In this document: in pieces, positions 1-5,382 of the stretch
How the letters are laid out: every line of letters starts with the position of its first letter
Numbering within the stretch: position 1 is the stretch's first letter
NCBI GenBank assembly: GCA_023127875.1
Contig: JAGMFA010000096.1
Span: 1 to 7,857 of the forward strand
Direction: 5' to 3'
Length of the DNA stretch: 7,857 nt
DNA from: Candidatus Zixiibacteriota bacterium
GTDB taxonomy: Bacteria; Zixibacteria; MSB-5A5; SM1-73
The notes under the pieces: generated by a model
What the model saw: only the letters and a program-made list of their open reading frames with translations
Told to the model about the DNA's origin: nothing
Databases searched by the model: none
Position numbers and translations under genes: made by a program

Positions 1-26
1 GGGTTTTTCAACAGTCCCTAAAGCCT

Positions 27-77
27 GACACTCCAGATCAACAGATAACTTGGAGTGTCCCGCCTTTGGCGGGGACA
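27..77. repeat. Two overlapping, mutually exclusive hairpins downstream of the oxidoreductase gene
   Basis: GACACTCCA (27-35) and TGGAGTGTC (51-59) are a perfect 9-bp inverted repeat with a 15-nt loop. TGTCCCGCC (56-64) and GGCGGGGACA (68-77) form a second, GC-rich hairpin with a one-base bulge. They share bases 56-59, so they cannot both form. They lie about 40 nt beyond the stop at 120. No T-tract follows on either strand. They may act as a transcript end or be a palindromic repeat. Confidence 0.6.
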
Positions 78-119
78 GATACAATCAAATCATCGATCTC
101 TTAATATCGCACAAACCTC

Positions 120-1130
120 CTAAGGTTCTGAACTCCACTTTTTGTGTTTTTCTGCCTTTTCTTTAATCTGTAGTGCAACCTCCAATGCTTTTTTACCGTC
201 TTCTCCGGTTACCTTGGGCGAGCTTCTGGTGCGGACAGCATTCAAGAACGATTGTATCTCTGAGGTTAGCATATCTTGATCACAAATCTTCGGTTTCTCA
301 TAGACTATCGTCTTTCCAACTTTCTCCACCGGGATGTTTCCCACCACGGTTTTTTTCTCCTTCTCGCCTGAGAGGATTTGGTTAGCTTTTACCAGCTTGT
401 AAATCTCCACCGACTTTTGCAAAAAATCTAAGGATATATAGGAGTCCTTTTGAAAAAGCCTCATCTTGCGCAAGGAGCGGGCGGAGATTCGGCTGGCGGT
501 GATGTTAGCCACACATCCGTTTTCAAAAGTAAGCCGGGCATTGCAGATGTCTTCGCTTTCGGCGATAACCGGCACGCCCACCGCCTCGATGTCTGTTATC
601 TGGCTTTTTACCATACTCAAAATCAAATCGATGTCGTGAATCATCAAATCCAAGATCACCGCCACGTCTGTACCCCGGGGATCGAACTGAGCCATCCTGT
701 GGGATTCGATGAATTTGGGATGGGGTTGATGCTCTTCTATGATTTGAAATGCCGGATTGAATCTCTCGATGTGCCCCACCTGGAGAATCGCACTTCTATT
801 TTGAGCAAGACTTACCAGCTCTTCTGCCTGCTCGACCGTTTCAGTAATAGGTTTCTCAATCAGAAGATCCCTTCCATGTTCCAATATCACCTGCGCTAAA
901 GAGAAGTGAGCGGTGGTGGGAACCACCAGGCTGATTGCGTCGGTCTCCTTTAGAAGGTCATCCAAGTTTTCAAAGAATCTTGTGCTGTATCTTTGAGCTA
1001 CGCTATTGCCTTTTTCCACATTGATGTCGTTTACTCCCACCAGTTTAGCATCTGGAATCTGAGAGAAGATTCGTGCATGATGATCTCCCAGATGCCCCAC
1101 CCCCACAACCCCAACTCTCATCTTCTCCAT
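120..1130 (-). CDS. Gfo/Idh/MocA-family NAD(P)-dependent oxidoreductase, lipid A cluster-associated (possible GnnA-type UDP-GlcNAc 3-dehydrogenase)
   Basis: Predicted cytoplasmic sugar or sugar-nucleotide dehydrogenase of 336 residues, the usual family length. The N-terminal Rossmann fold has the dinucleotide motif G10-V-G12-H-L-G15 and an acidic residue near the end of strand 2 (D35), which fits NAD. The family EKP motif is E92-K93-P94, with K93 the usual catalytic lysine. The C-terminal alpha/beta domain carries the conserved stretch D161-L-M-I-H165-D166, with H165 at the usual catalytic histidine position. There is no signal peptide or membrane segment. Two starts are possible, M1 and M4; I chose M1 because AAGGG lies 7 nt upstream. 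The gene lies downstream of lpxA on the same strand but behind a terminator-like palindrome, and it has its own promoter. Family and fold are clear. The substrate is inferred only from neighbourhood: in Acidithiobacillus, GnnA (same family) oxidises UDP-GlcNAc next to lpxA. No GnnB-type aminotransferase is visible here, so other sugar substrates remain possible. Confidence 0.9.
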   Translation of the reverse strand: MEKMRVGVVGVGHLGDHHARIFSQIPDAKLVGVNDINVEKGNSVAQRYSTRFFENLDDLLKETDAISLVVPTTAHFSLAQVILEHGRDLLIEKPITETVEQAEELVSLAQNRSAILQVGHIERFNPAFQIIEEHQPHPKFIESHRMAQFDPRGTDVAVILDLMIHDIDLILSMVKSQITDIEAVGVPVIAESEDICNARLTFENGCVANITASRISARSLRKMRLFQKDSYISLDFLQKSVEIYKLVKANQILSGEKEKKTVVGNIPVEKVGKTIVYEKPKICDQDMLTSEIQSFLNAVRTRSSPKVTGEDGKKALEVALQIKEKAEKHKKWSSEP

Positions 1131-1225
1131 TCTTTATCCCTTAGTTTGGCTTCAATAAACAATTCGATCGTCCTTTTCAAGTTTCACCAATACCTGAGAG
1201 TTTCAAATCAACAAGAATCTTTGAA

Positions 1226-1254
1226 AATATAACTATTCCCTCAGGTTTAGTCAA
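1226..1254 (-). promoter_or_regulatory. Sigma70-type promoter for the Gfo/Idh/MocA oxidoreductase gene
   Basis: On the minus strand, TTGACT (1254-1249) is separated by exactly 17 bp from TATATT (1231-1226). Both hexamers match the consensus at five of six positions. Transcription should begin near 1219, which leaves a leader of about 90 nt before the ATG at 1130. This suggests the oxidoreductase is transcribed independently of lpxA. Confidence 0.6.
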
Positions 1255-1303
1255 TAAGAGAAAAAAAGTTAAGCAGTAGAAAAGGGGGTAGAACTTCTTT
1301 GCA

Positions 1304-1339
1304 AAGACCAGGACCTAACTTAAGTTAGGTTCTGGTCTT
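1304..1339. repeat. 36-bp near-perfect palindrome
   Basis: The central 18 bp (1313-1330, ACCTAACTTAAGTTAGGT) is a perfect palindrome. Pairing extends to 1304/1339 with a single G·T mismatch at 1312/1331. No T-tract follows on either strand, so it is not a classical intrinsic terminator. It sits between lpxA and the oxidoreductase promoter. It could be a protein-binding site or part of a short palindromic repeat family. Confidence 0.75.
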
Positions 1340-1353
1340 CATTCGTTCATTAT

Positions 1354-1391
1354 AAAGAAAAAAATGGTAACGGACAAATTTGTCCGTTACC
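1354..1391 (-). terminator. Intrinsic terminator after lpxA (26-bp perfect palindrome plus T-tract)
   Basis: Positions 1366-1391 form a perfect 26-bp palindrome centred on AAATTT (1376-1381). As RNA on the minus strand it would give a 10-bp stem with a 6-nt loop. It is followed by A, seven T, C and TTT (1365-1354). It lies about 80 nt past the lpxA stop, so it probably ends the lpxC/fabZ-lpxA transcript. The same stretch also contains TTGTCC-N17-TATAAT (minus strand, 1377-1349), which could act as a weak promoter, but I favour the terminator reading. Confidence 0.7.
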
Positions 1392-1398
1392 TCAGATA

Positions 1399-1417
1399 GA
1401 ATAATTTAGAATTATTC
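1399..1417. repeat. Short AT-rich inverted repeat downstream of lpxA
   Basis: A perfect 8-bp inverted repeat, GAATAATT (1399-1406) and AATTATTC (1410-1417), has a TAG loop. It lies directly before the terminator palindrome on the lpxA transcript. It may protect the mRNA 3' end or be part of a compound terminator. An 8-bp direct repeat, CCTTCAGG, also occurs at 1437-1444 and 1450-1457 between this hairpin and the lpxA stop. Confidence 0.55.
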
Positions 1418-1471
1418 AGTTCTTTATCCGTTTAATCCTTCAGGCCATGCCTTCAGGACGAGTCCGTTGAC

Positions 1472-2242
1472 CTATTTGATAATTCCTCTCTCACTTTTTT
1501 CGATGAAGTCCAGGATGGTCTGAACCTCGGGTATAAGCTCCACCTCAGTTTTGATTTTTTCGATGGCCTGAGAGGTATTCAGTTTTGATTTAAACAAAAT
1601 CCGGAACGTTCTTTCCAAAATCTGTATGGTCTTTTCAGGAAAGCCTCTTCTTTGCAAGCCGATTCGATTCAGCCCTACCGTCTTTAAAGGATAGCCTGCC
1701 ACCAAAGCGTAAGGACACACGTCCTTCTGGACTCTGAAGCCTCCTCCCACGATAGAATGTGCTCCGATCTTGACGAACTGATGCACCGGCACCACTCCTC
1801 CGATGATGGCATAATCACCGATCTCGATATGACCGGCTAAATTAACCGAATTGGCTAAGATCACGTGATCGCCTAAAAGGCAGTCATGAGCGATATGCGC
1901 ATAAGCCATGATGAAGCAGTTTTTGCCTACCACCGTCTTTTTCCGATAACTGGTGCCCCGATTGAGGGTGGCATATTCCCGAATTACGGTCTCATCCCCG
2001 ATGGTAAGATGGGTCTTTTCCCCCTCAAATTTTAGATCCTGCGGCAGGGTGCCCAATACTGCTCCGTGGTGAATTTTGCAGTTTTCCCCTATTATGGTTC
2101 TTGTATCTATCAAAACGTGGGAATTGATCTGTGTACCTGTACCTATCACCGCCCCTTCATTTATTATGCTGAAAGGACCAACTTCCACATCGTCTGCCAG
2201 ATTTGCTTCTTTGTGGATGATAGCTGTGGGGTGAATCTCCAT
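1472..2242 (-). CDS. lpxA: Acyl-ACP--UDP-N-acetylglucosamine O-acyltransferase (LpxA)
   Basis: First enzyme of lipid A synthesis in the cytoplasm: it transfers a 3-hydroxyacyl chain from ACP to position 3 of UDP-GlcNAc (or to the 3-amino group of UDP-GlcNAc3N). At 256 residues it is close to the 262 of E. coli LpxA. Residues 1 to about 185 show the hexapeptide pattern of a left-handed beta-helix, followed by the helical C-terminal domain (about 190-256). Catalytic H119 lies in A-H-I-A-H-D, matching E. coli H125. H138 (LAGH) and H154 (VHQF) match E. coli H144 and H160 at a constant offset of six. G167 aligns with E. coli G173, the hydrocarbon-ruler residue. The start is fixed by the conserved opening (M-E-I-H-P-T-A). 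It has only a weak ribosome binding site. It is cotranscribed in all likelihood with lpxC/fabZ, 100 bp upstream. Confidence 0.97.
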   Translation of the reverse strand: MEIHPTAIIHKEANLADDVEVGPFSIINEGAVIGTGTQINSHVLIDTRTIIGENCKIHHGAVLGTLPQDLKFEGEKTHLTIGDETVIREYATLNRGTSYRKKTVVGKNCFIMAYAHIAHDCLLGDHVILANSVNLAGHIEIGDYAIIGGVVPVHQFVKIGAHSIVGGGFRVQKDVCPYALVAGYPLKTVGLNRIGLQRRGFPEKTIQILERTFRILFKSKLNTSQAIEKIKTEVELIPEVQTILDFIEKSERGIIK

Positions 2243-2260
2243 GATCCGGTTTTAATGGAG
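2237..2260 (-). promoter_or_regulatory. Stem-loop covering the lpxA start codon
   Basis: On the minus strand CTCCAT (2260-2255) is complementary to ATGGAG (2242-2237), which includes the lpxA ATG, with a 12-nt loop. The pairing would put the start codon in a stem. The leader also lacks a strong Shine-Dalgarno sequence. Six base pairs is short, so this is only suggestive of translational control. Confidence 0.3.
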
Positions 2261-2342
2261 GTGTTGTTTTAATTGAAGCGATGTTTCAAAAACGAATTAT
2301 TATTGTCAACAGCAGAGGATGGTTTTGATATATCCCGACCCC

Positions 2343-3737
2343 TCATCTATCCACAATGGTCGCCATCAAAGTTGCCTCACAGACCAGATCGCCTTCCACG
2401 TAGGCTTTTCCCTGCATCTTGCAGGTTCCCCGACGAAACTGAACCATATCCAGCTCAAATCTGATCTGATCTCCGGGAAGAACCGGCTTTCGGAAACGAA
2501 CTCCGTCGATTCCCATGAAATATACCAGCTTGTTTTCGGGGTCGTCCACGGTGTTGAGAAGTAGAATTCCTCCGGCTTGAGCCATAGCCTCCACAATCAG
2601 CACCCCCGGCATTATGGGATGACCGGGAAAGTGACCGGAGAAGAAAGGCTCGTTCATGGTTACGTTTTTGATCGCCACCACTTTTTTTCTGGGCTGAATA
2701 TCCACCACCCGATCCACCAGCAAAAAGGGGTAACGATGAGGCATGATTTCTAAGATGGCATTTATGTCCAGAAGATAATCTCCGGTGGCTCTCTTTTGAT
2801 ATTTGGTGGTTATTTGCTCCTTCTCATATTGCTCCCGGAGCTTTCTTACCAGCGCCACATTTGCCGCATGTCCGGATCTTGCCGCCAGAACATGCCCTTT
2901 CAACGGCACTCCCAAAAGATACAAATCTCCTAACAGGTCTAAGGTCTTATGCCGGCACGGTTCATTGGGAAACCTCAGTGGAACATCATTTAAGATCCCC
3001 GACTTGCCCACAAAGACCTCCTCGGTTACCCCATACAGTTCCTTGAGCTTACCGATTTTTGCCTCACAGTTATTCTCATCGCAGATCACCAGTGCGTTGT
3101 GAAGGGTTCCCCCTTTTGCCAGACCTTCCTTGTACAAATCCTCCAGTTCGTGAAAGAAACAGAAGGTCCTCGCCGGCGCAAATTCCTCTACAAATTCCTT
3201 CTCCAGCGAGACCAAGGAGGTATAATGCGTGCCTAAAGCTGGATTCCGATAGTCCACCATAAAGGTGATTCTTAAATCGTCAGAGGGGACAACCACCAGA
3301 TCGATGCCTCTATCCTTTTCAGAGTAAAATAGCGGGGTTTCTATCTCCAGATAGTTCTTGGGACAATCCTGTTTTTCTATACCAGCTTTCAGTATGGTCT
3401 CTACAAAGGGTAAGGCGCTTCCATCTCCTACCGGCGGCTCGCTGGAATCCAGCTCCACCCGAAGATTATCCAACTCCAGCCCGGCTAAAGCGGCTAAAAC
3501 GTGCTCCACCGTGTAAACTTTAGCCTCTCCTTTTTTTAACGTGGTCCCTCGGGTTATATCTATCACATGATCTATATCCGCTGGTATCTGGGGAGAGTTG
3601 GGAAGATCGACCCTCACAAAAACGATGCCGTGACCGATGGGTGCCGGTTTGAAGGTGACAGTAGTCTGATTACCGGTATGCAGTCCTATCCCTGAAAGGA
3701 AAGCAGGTTTTTTGATGGTGCGTTGTAGCTTAATCAT
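2343..3737 (-). CDS. lpxC/fabZ: LpxC-FabZ fusion: UDP-3-O-acyl-GlcNAc deacetylase / (3R)-hydroxyacyl-ACP dehydratase
   Basis: Bifunctional cytoplasmic protein of 464 residues. Residues 1 to about 300 are LpxC, the zinc deacetylase that commits UDP-GlcNAc to lipid A. The zinc ligands are H79, H263 and D267, with K264 beside them, T191 conserved and general acid H290 in S-G-H. The H263-to-H290 distance equals the 27 residues of E. coli LpxC. After a charged linker (about 300-318), residues 320-464 are FabZ, the hot-dog-fold dehydratase of fatty acid elongation. Its catalytic H369 (GHFPG) and E383 (VEAMAQ) have the family spacing of 14. Both active sites look intact. LpxC-FabZ fusions are known in Bacteroidetes. 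The fusion joins two enzymes that draw on the hydroxyacyl-ACP branch point. AAAGG lies 5 nt before the ATG. It is the first gene of the lpx block. Confidence 0.97.
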   Translation of the reverse strand: MIKLQRTIKKPAFLSGIGLHTGNQTTVTFKPAPIGHGIVFVRVDLPNSPQIPADIDHVIDITRGTTLKKGEAKVYTVEHVLAALAGLELDNLRVELDSSEPPVGDGSALPFVETILKAGIEKQDCPKNYLEIETPLFYSEKDRGIDLVVVPSDDLRITFMVDYRNPALGTHYTSLVSLEKEFVEEFAPARTFCFFHELEDLYKEGLAKGGTLHNALVICDENNCEAKIGKLKELYGVTEEVFVGKSGILNDVPLRFPNEPCRHKTLDLLGDLYLLGVPLKGHVLAARSGHAANVALVRKLREQYEKEQITTKYQKRATGDYLLDINAILEIMPHRYPFLLVDRVVDIQPRKKVVAIKNVTMNEPFFSGHFPGHPIMPGVLIVEAMAQAGGILLLNTVDDPENKLVYFMGIDGVRFRKPVLPGDQIRFELDMVQFRRGTCKMQGKAYVEGDLVCEATLMATIVDR

Positions 3738-3780
3738 CCGAGCCTTTAAAAATCAAATCATAGCGAAAACTTTCGTATTG

Positions 3781-3809
3781 AATAAATCCCACTTTTCTGA
3801 GAAAGTCAA
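3781..3809 (-). promoter_or_regulatory. Possible promoter for lpxC/fabZ
   Basis: On the minus strand TTGACT (3809-3804) is followed after 17 bp by TTTATT (3786-3781), which has only four matches to the -10 consensus. It lies about 45-70 bp before the lpxC/fabZ ATG. A small inverted repeat, CGAAA/TTTCG (3764-3775), lies just downstream and could be an operator or chance. Confidence 0.35.
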
Positions 3810-3916
3810 GAGAAAAATAGTGCGGCTTTTGATGATATATCTACAAAACGAAAAAAAGCTTGACTTTTAAACGACGACGTGATTATGGGAGTTTACCAAT
3901 ATGATTCTCCAAGCAT

Positions 3917-3958
3917 GGACAATGTAGGAAAGGTATACATTCATTGTCCCCTTCGGGG
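3917..3958. repeat. Two adjoining hairpins between lpxC/fabZ and the IS element
   Basis: GGACAATG (3917-3924) and CATTGTCC (3942-3949) form a perfect 8-bp inverted repeat. Immediately after, CCCCTTCGGGG (3948-3958) can fold as a C(UUCG)G-type tetraloop hairpin that shares two bases with the first stem. No T-tract follows on either strand. The function is unknown. The layout recalls the hairpin pair at 27-77. Confidence 0.55.
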
Positions 3959-4009
3959 AATGGGAGAAAAACCCTTGACTTTAGTCAAAGACTTTAGTAT
4001 CGGTGAAGT

Positions 4010-4430
4010 GTGCAACACTATCGCAAAGGTTCCCATTCGGTTTACGATTTAAAGTGTCACGTGGTCTGGATAACAAAATATCGCAAGTCTGTTTTACACG
4101 GTCAAGTTGCCGAGAGAATGCGTGAGCTCATCCGTGAAATTCGTATGAATGCTTCGCATGTGTCGTGCAAACGATGTAGAAATTCTGAAAGGACATATCT
4201 CAAAAGACCATGTCCACATTTTTGTGTCTGTCCCTCCATATCTCTCCGTGATTAAGTTGGTGCAGTTTCTTAAGCGTAAAACCTCGCGAAAAACGCTTGC
4301 AGAATTTAAGGAACTTAGCAAGAAATTTTGGGGCAGACATATTTGGGCAGCAGGATATTTTGCTGCCAGTTCAGGTAATGTTACAGATGAAGTAATCATG
4401 CAATATCTGGAAAGCCAAGATGTTGAATAA
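4010..4430 (+). pseudogene. tnpA: IS200-family Y1 transposase TnpA, frameshifted
   Basis: Single-strand DNA transposase split over two frames. Frame 1 runs from a GTG at 4010 and encodes the N-terminal family region (Y-R-K-G-S-H-S-V-Y, then W-I-T-K-Y-R) up to R-E-I at 4141. The rest is read one frame on from 4161: C-R-A-N-D-V-E-I-L-K-G, the HUH motif D-H-V-H, the W-G-R-H / G-Y-F region, and Y-L-E-S-Q near the C-terminus, where Y is the expected catalytic tyrosine and Q four residues later the metal ligand. Removing the 19 bases 4142-4160 joins the halves into a 133-residue protein with normal family spacing. As it stands the gene cannot make a full TnpA. The start is a GTG with a weak ribosome binding site, only about 30 bp from the left end, as is usual for such elements. 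Confidence 0.88.
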
Positions 4431-4479
4431 AGAGACGACGATTTTCGTATCACGGAGTAACCTTCAGCCGACTTCAGCT

Positions 4480-4495
4480 CGTATGAGTGCATACG
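4480..4495. repeat. Hairpin in the right part of the IS element
   Basis: CGTATG (4480-4485) and CATACG (4490-4495) form a perfect 6-bp stem with loop AGTG, between the tnpA stop and the right terminal hairpin. Its sequence resembles the 19-bp insertion within tnpA. Confidence 0.5.
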
Positions 4496-4584
4496 CATCG
4501 GATTCCAAGCCCCCGATCCCATGGTCATTTGACTCAACTGAGATCCTGCGGACTTTTAGTCGGGGGTAGTTGACTTGTGATTGT

Positions 4585-4625
4585 GGAGACCTTCCTTCGA
4601 GAATCTCAGGACGAGAAAGGTCTCC
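4585..4625. repeat. 9-bp inverted repeat just outside the IS right end
   Basis: GGAGACCTT (4585-4593) and AAGGTCTCC (4617-4625) are perfect inverted repeats with a 23-nt loop, starting 8 bp beyond the IS right end. No T-tract follows on either strand. The role is unknown. It lies outside the part shared with the second IS end at 7832-7857, so it belongs to the flank. Confidence 0.5.
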
Positions 4626-4644
4626 GCTACATTTTGTCATTATA

Positions 4645-4675
4645 AAAGCAAAAACGTCACACAATGCGTGCGACG
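4645..4675 (-). terminator. Intrinsic terminator downstream of the 96-residue hypothetical gene
   Basis: On the minus strand CGTCGCAC (4675-4668) pairs with GTGTGACG (4662-4655), an 8-bp stem with one G·U and a 5-nt loop. It is followed at once by TTTTTGCTTTT (4654-4644). This is the best terminator in the window, about 50 nt beyond the stop of the gene at 4724. It supports that gene being transcribed. Confidence 0.8.
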
Positions 4676-4723
4676 CCTCAATTACCACTCCACCTATTTT
4701 GAATTGTCCTTATAAAGGGAACC

Positions 4724-5014
4724 TTATCTTCTTTTCACCATCTGTCTGTTCTTTTTCTTTGACATAGCTTTTGCGTTAACTTCAGATAGTAACTCTTCAC
4801 CCACCTCGGTTTTCAGCTTTTCTTCTACATACTGTTCCACCTCTTCCGAGGAATACACCTTGATGCTAAACTTCTTGTATAACTTATCCTTAGCCTGCTT
4901 CCCGCCTTTTAGGGCTCTTCTGAGCAAGACGTCAATCTGCTTCCTTTTTTTAATCCACTCAGGCTTCCCACGAATCACAAAATTAGCCTTTCCATCCTTA
5001 GCCGGTCTTCTCAA
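4724..5014 (-). CDS. Small highly charged hypothetical protein
   Basis: I do not recognise this 96-residue protein. It is rich in lysine, arginine and glutamate. It starts with a basic segment (R-R-P-A-K-D-G-K) and has a likely helical middle (R-R-A-L-K-G-G-K-Q-A-K-D-K-L-Y-K-K-F). An acidic amphipathic stretch follows (E-E-V-E-Q-Y-V-E-E-K-L), and the tail is very basic (K-K-K-N-R-Q-M-V-K-R-R). No signal peptide or membrane segment is visible. The start is a TTG with GGAAGG 4 nt upstream. The frame stays open another ten codons upstream to a TAG at 5047, with no better start, so the N-terminus may be lost or misplaced. A strong intrinsic terminator follows the stop, which argues for a real gene. 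The basic composition would suit nucleic-acid binding, but that is a guess. Confidence 0.5.
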   Translation of the reverse strand: MRRPAKDGKANFVIRGKPEWIKKRKQIDVLLRRALKGGKQAKDKLYKKFSIKVYSSEEVEQYVEEKLKTEVGEELLSEVNAKAMSKKKNRQMVKRR

Positions 5015-5047
5015 AATTCCTTCCAGAGCGACCTGGGCTACATGCTA

Positions 5048-5382
5048 TCTTATTATTCTACAATACCTTATGTAAACACGCGCCAATCTGGTCACACTCT
5101 ATATTAAAGTATACGCAAAATCTTGCAAAAGTTTTTGCGGTAGTTAGACAAGGCTTCACCAAACAGGACCCCGGCTCTCTTGTGTAACGGTTTGGCATAC
5201 AAGAAGTTAGCTGGTTATAAATTACTGTCTTGCTGAAGGTCTATCAAACTGCCAATCCCAGTTTATTTTTACAATTTTCACAGGAAGAATGTGATTTAAA
5301 GTCAGTATCCCATAAGTTATTGGAAAAATGAAAAAGTTGGTTTTTGAACTTTTGTTTTTTAACTGGTGGGGAGAAAAATCCT
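5048..5382. other. Gene-free stretch with small inverted repeats
   Basis: I see no supported gene in these 335 bases. They hold CGCAAAA/TTTTGCG (5114-5120, 5133-5139), an 8-bp stem with one G·U, TCTTGTGT/ATACAAGA (5178-5185, 5197-5204), and a 36-codon stop-to-stop frame on the minus strand (5214-5107) without a proper start. No tRNA fold or convincing promoter for the 96-residue gene was found. Confidence 0.5.
5332..5353 (-). terminator. Weak candidate terminator after the glycosidase gene
   Basis: On the minus strand AAAAGTT (5353-5347) pairs with AACTTTT (5338-5332) around an 8-nt loop, followed by T, C, A and TTTTT. It lies 30 nt past the glycosidase stop. The stem is AT-rich, so efficiency is doubtful. 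Confidence 0.35.

Larger units (their letters stand above)
3975..4577 (+). mobile_element. IS200-like (IS200/IS605 family, Y1/HUH) insertion sequence, about 0.6 kb, inactivated
   Basis: A solo tnpA-type element with no tnpB. The left end has TTGAC-TTTA-GTCAA (3975-3988), a hairpin, and a GACTTTAGT direct repeat (3977-3985, 3990-3998). The right end has a GACT-TTT-AGTC hairpin (4551-4561), then GGGGGTAGTTGAC. A longer inverted repeat, CCCCCGA/TCGGGGG (4510-4516, 4560-4566), encloses the right end. TTGAC occurs at both edges (3975-3979, 4570-4574); this may reflect the target and right cleavage site used by this family. The right boundary is supported by a 26-base match to the inverted sequence at 7832-7857, which ends at 4577. 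Exact ends are uncertain by a few bases. Such elements have subterminal hairpins instead of terminal inverted repeats, as seen here. Confidence 0.8.

Noticed and set aside
450..899. 149-codon plus-strand open frame inside the oxidoreductase gene
   Set aside because: It is a shadow of the well-supported minus-strand gene, with no family motifs.
1141..1260. Possible glycine riboswitch: AAACTCTCAGGTA in the oxidoreductase leader (minus strand)
   Set aside because: Only this short motif matches. The GGAGAG and CCGAAGG-type parts and the paired helices of the aptamer are absent, and the gene has no link to glycine.
2281..2309. Internal promoter before lpxA starting with a perfect TTGACA (2309-2304, minus strand)
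   Set aside because: At 16-18 bp spacing there is no acceptable -10; the 17-bp candidate is AAACAT. lpxA is probably cotranscribed with lpxC/fabZ.
4094..4537. 147-codon open frame on the minus strand across the IS
   Set aside because: It is antisense to clear transposase coding sequence and has no protein-family features of its own.
5104..5214. 36-codon stop-to-stop frame on the minus strand with protein-like composition (K-R-A-G-V-L-F-G-E-A-L)
   Set aside because: Too short, no start codon with a ribosome binding site, and no recognisable family. It might be a gene remnant, but nothing supports it.
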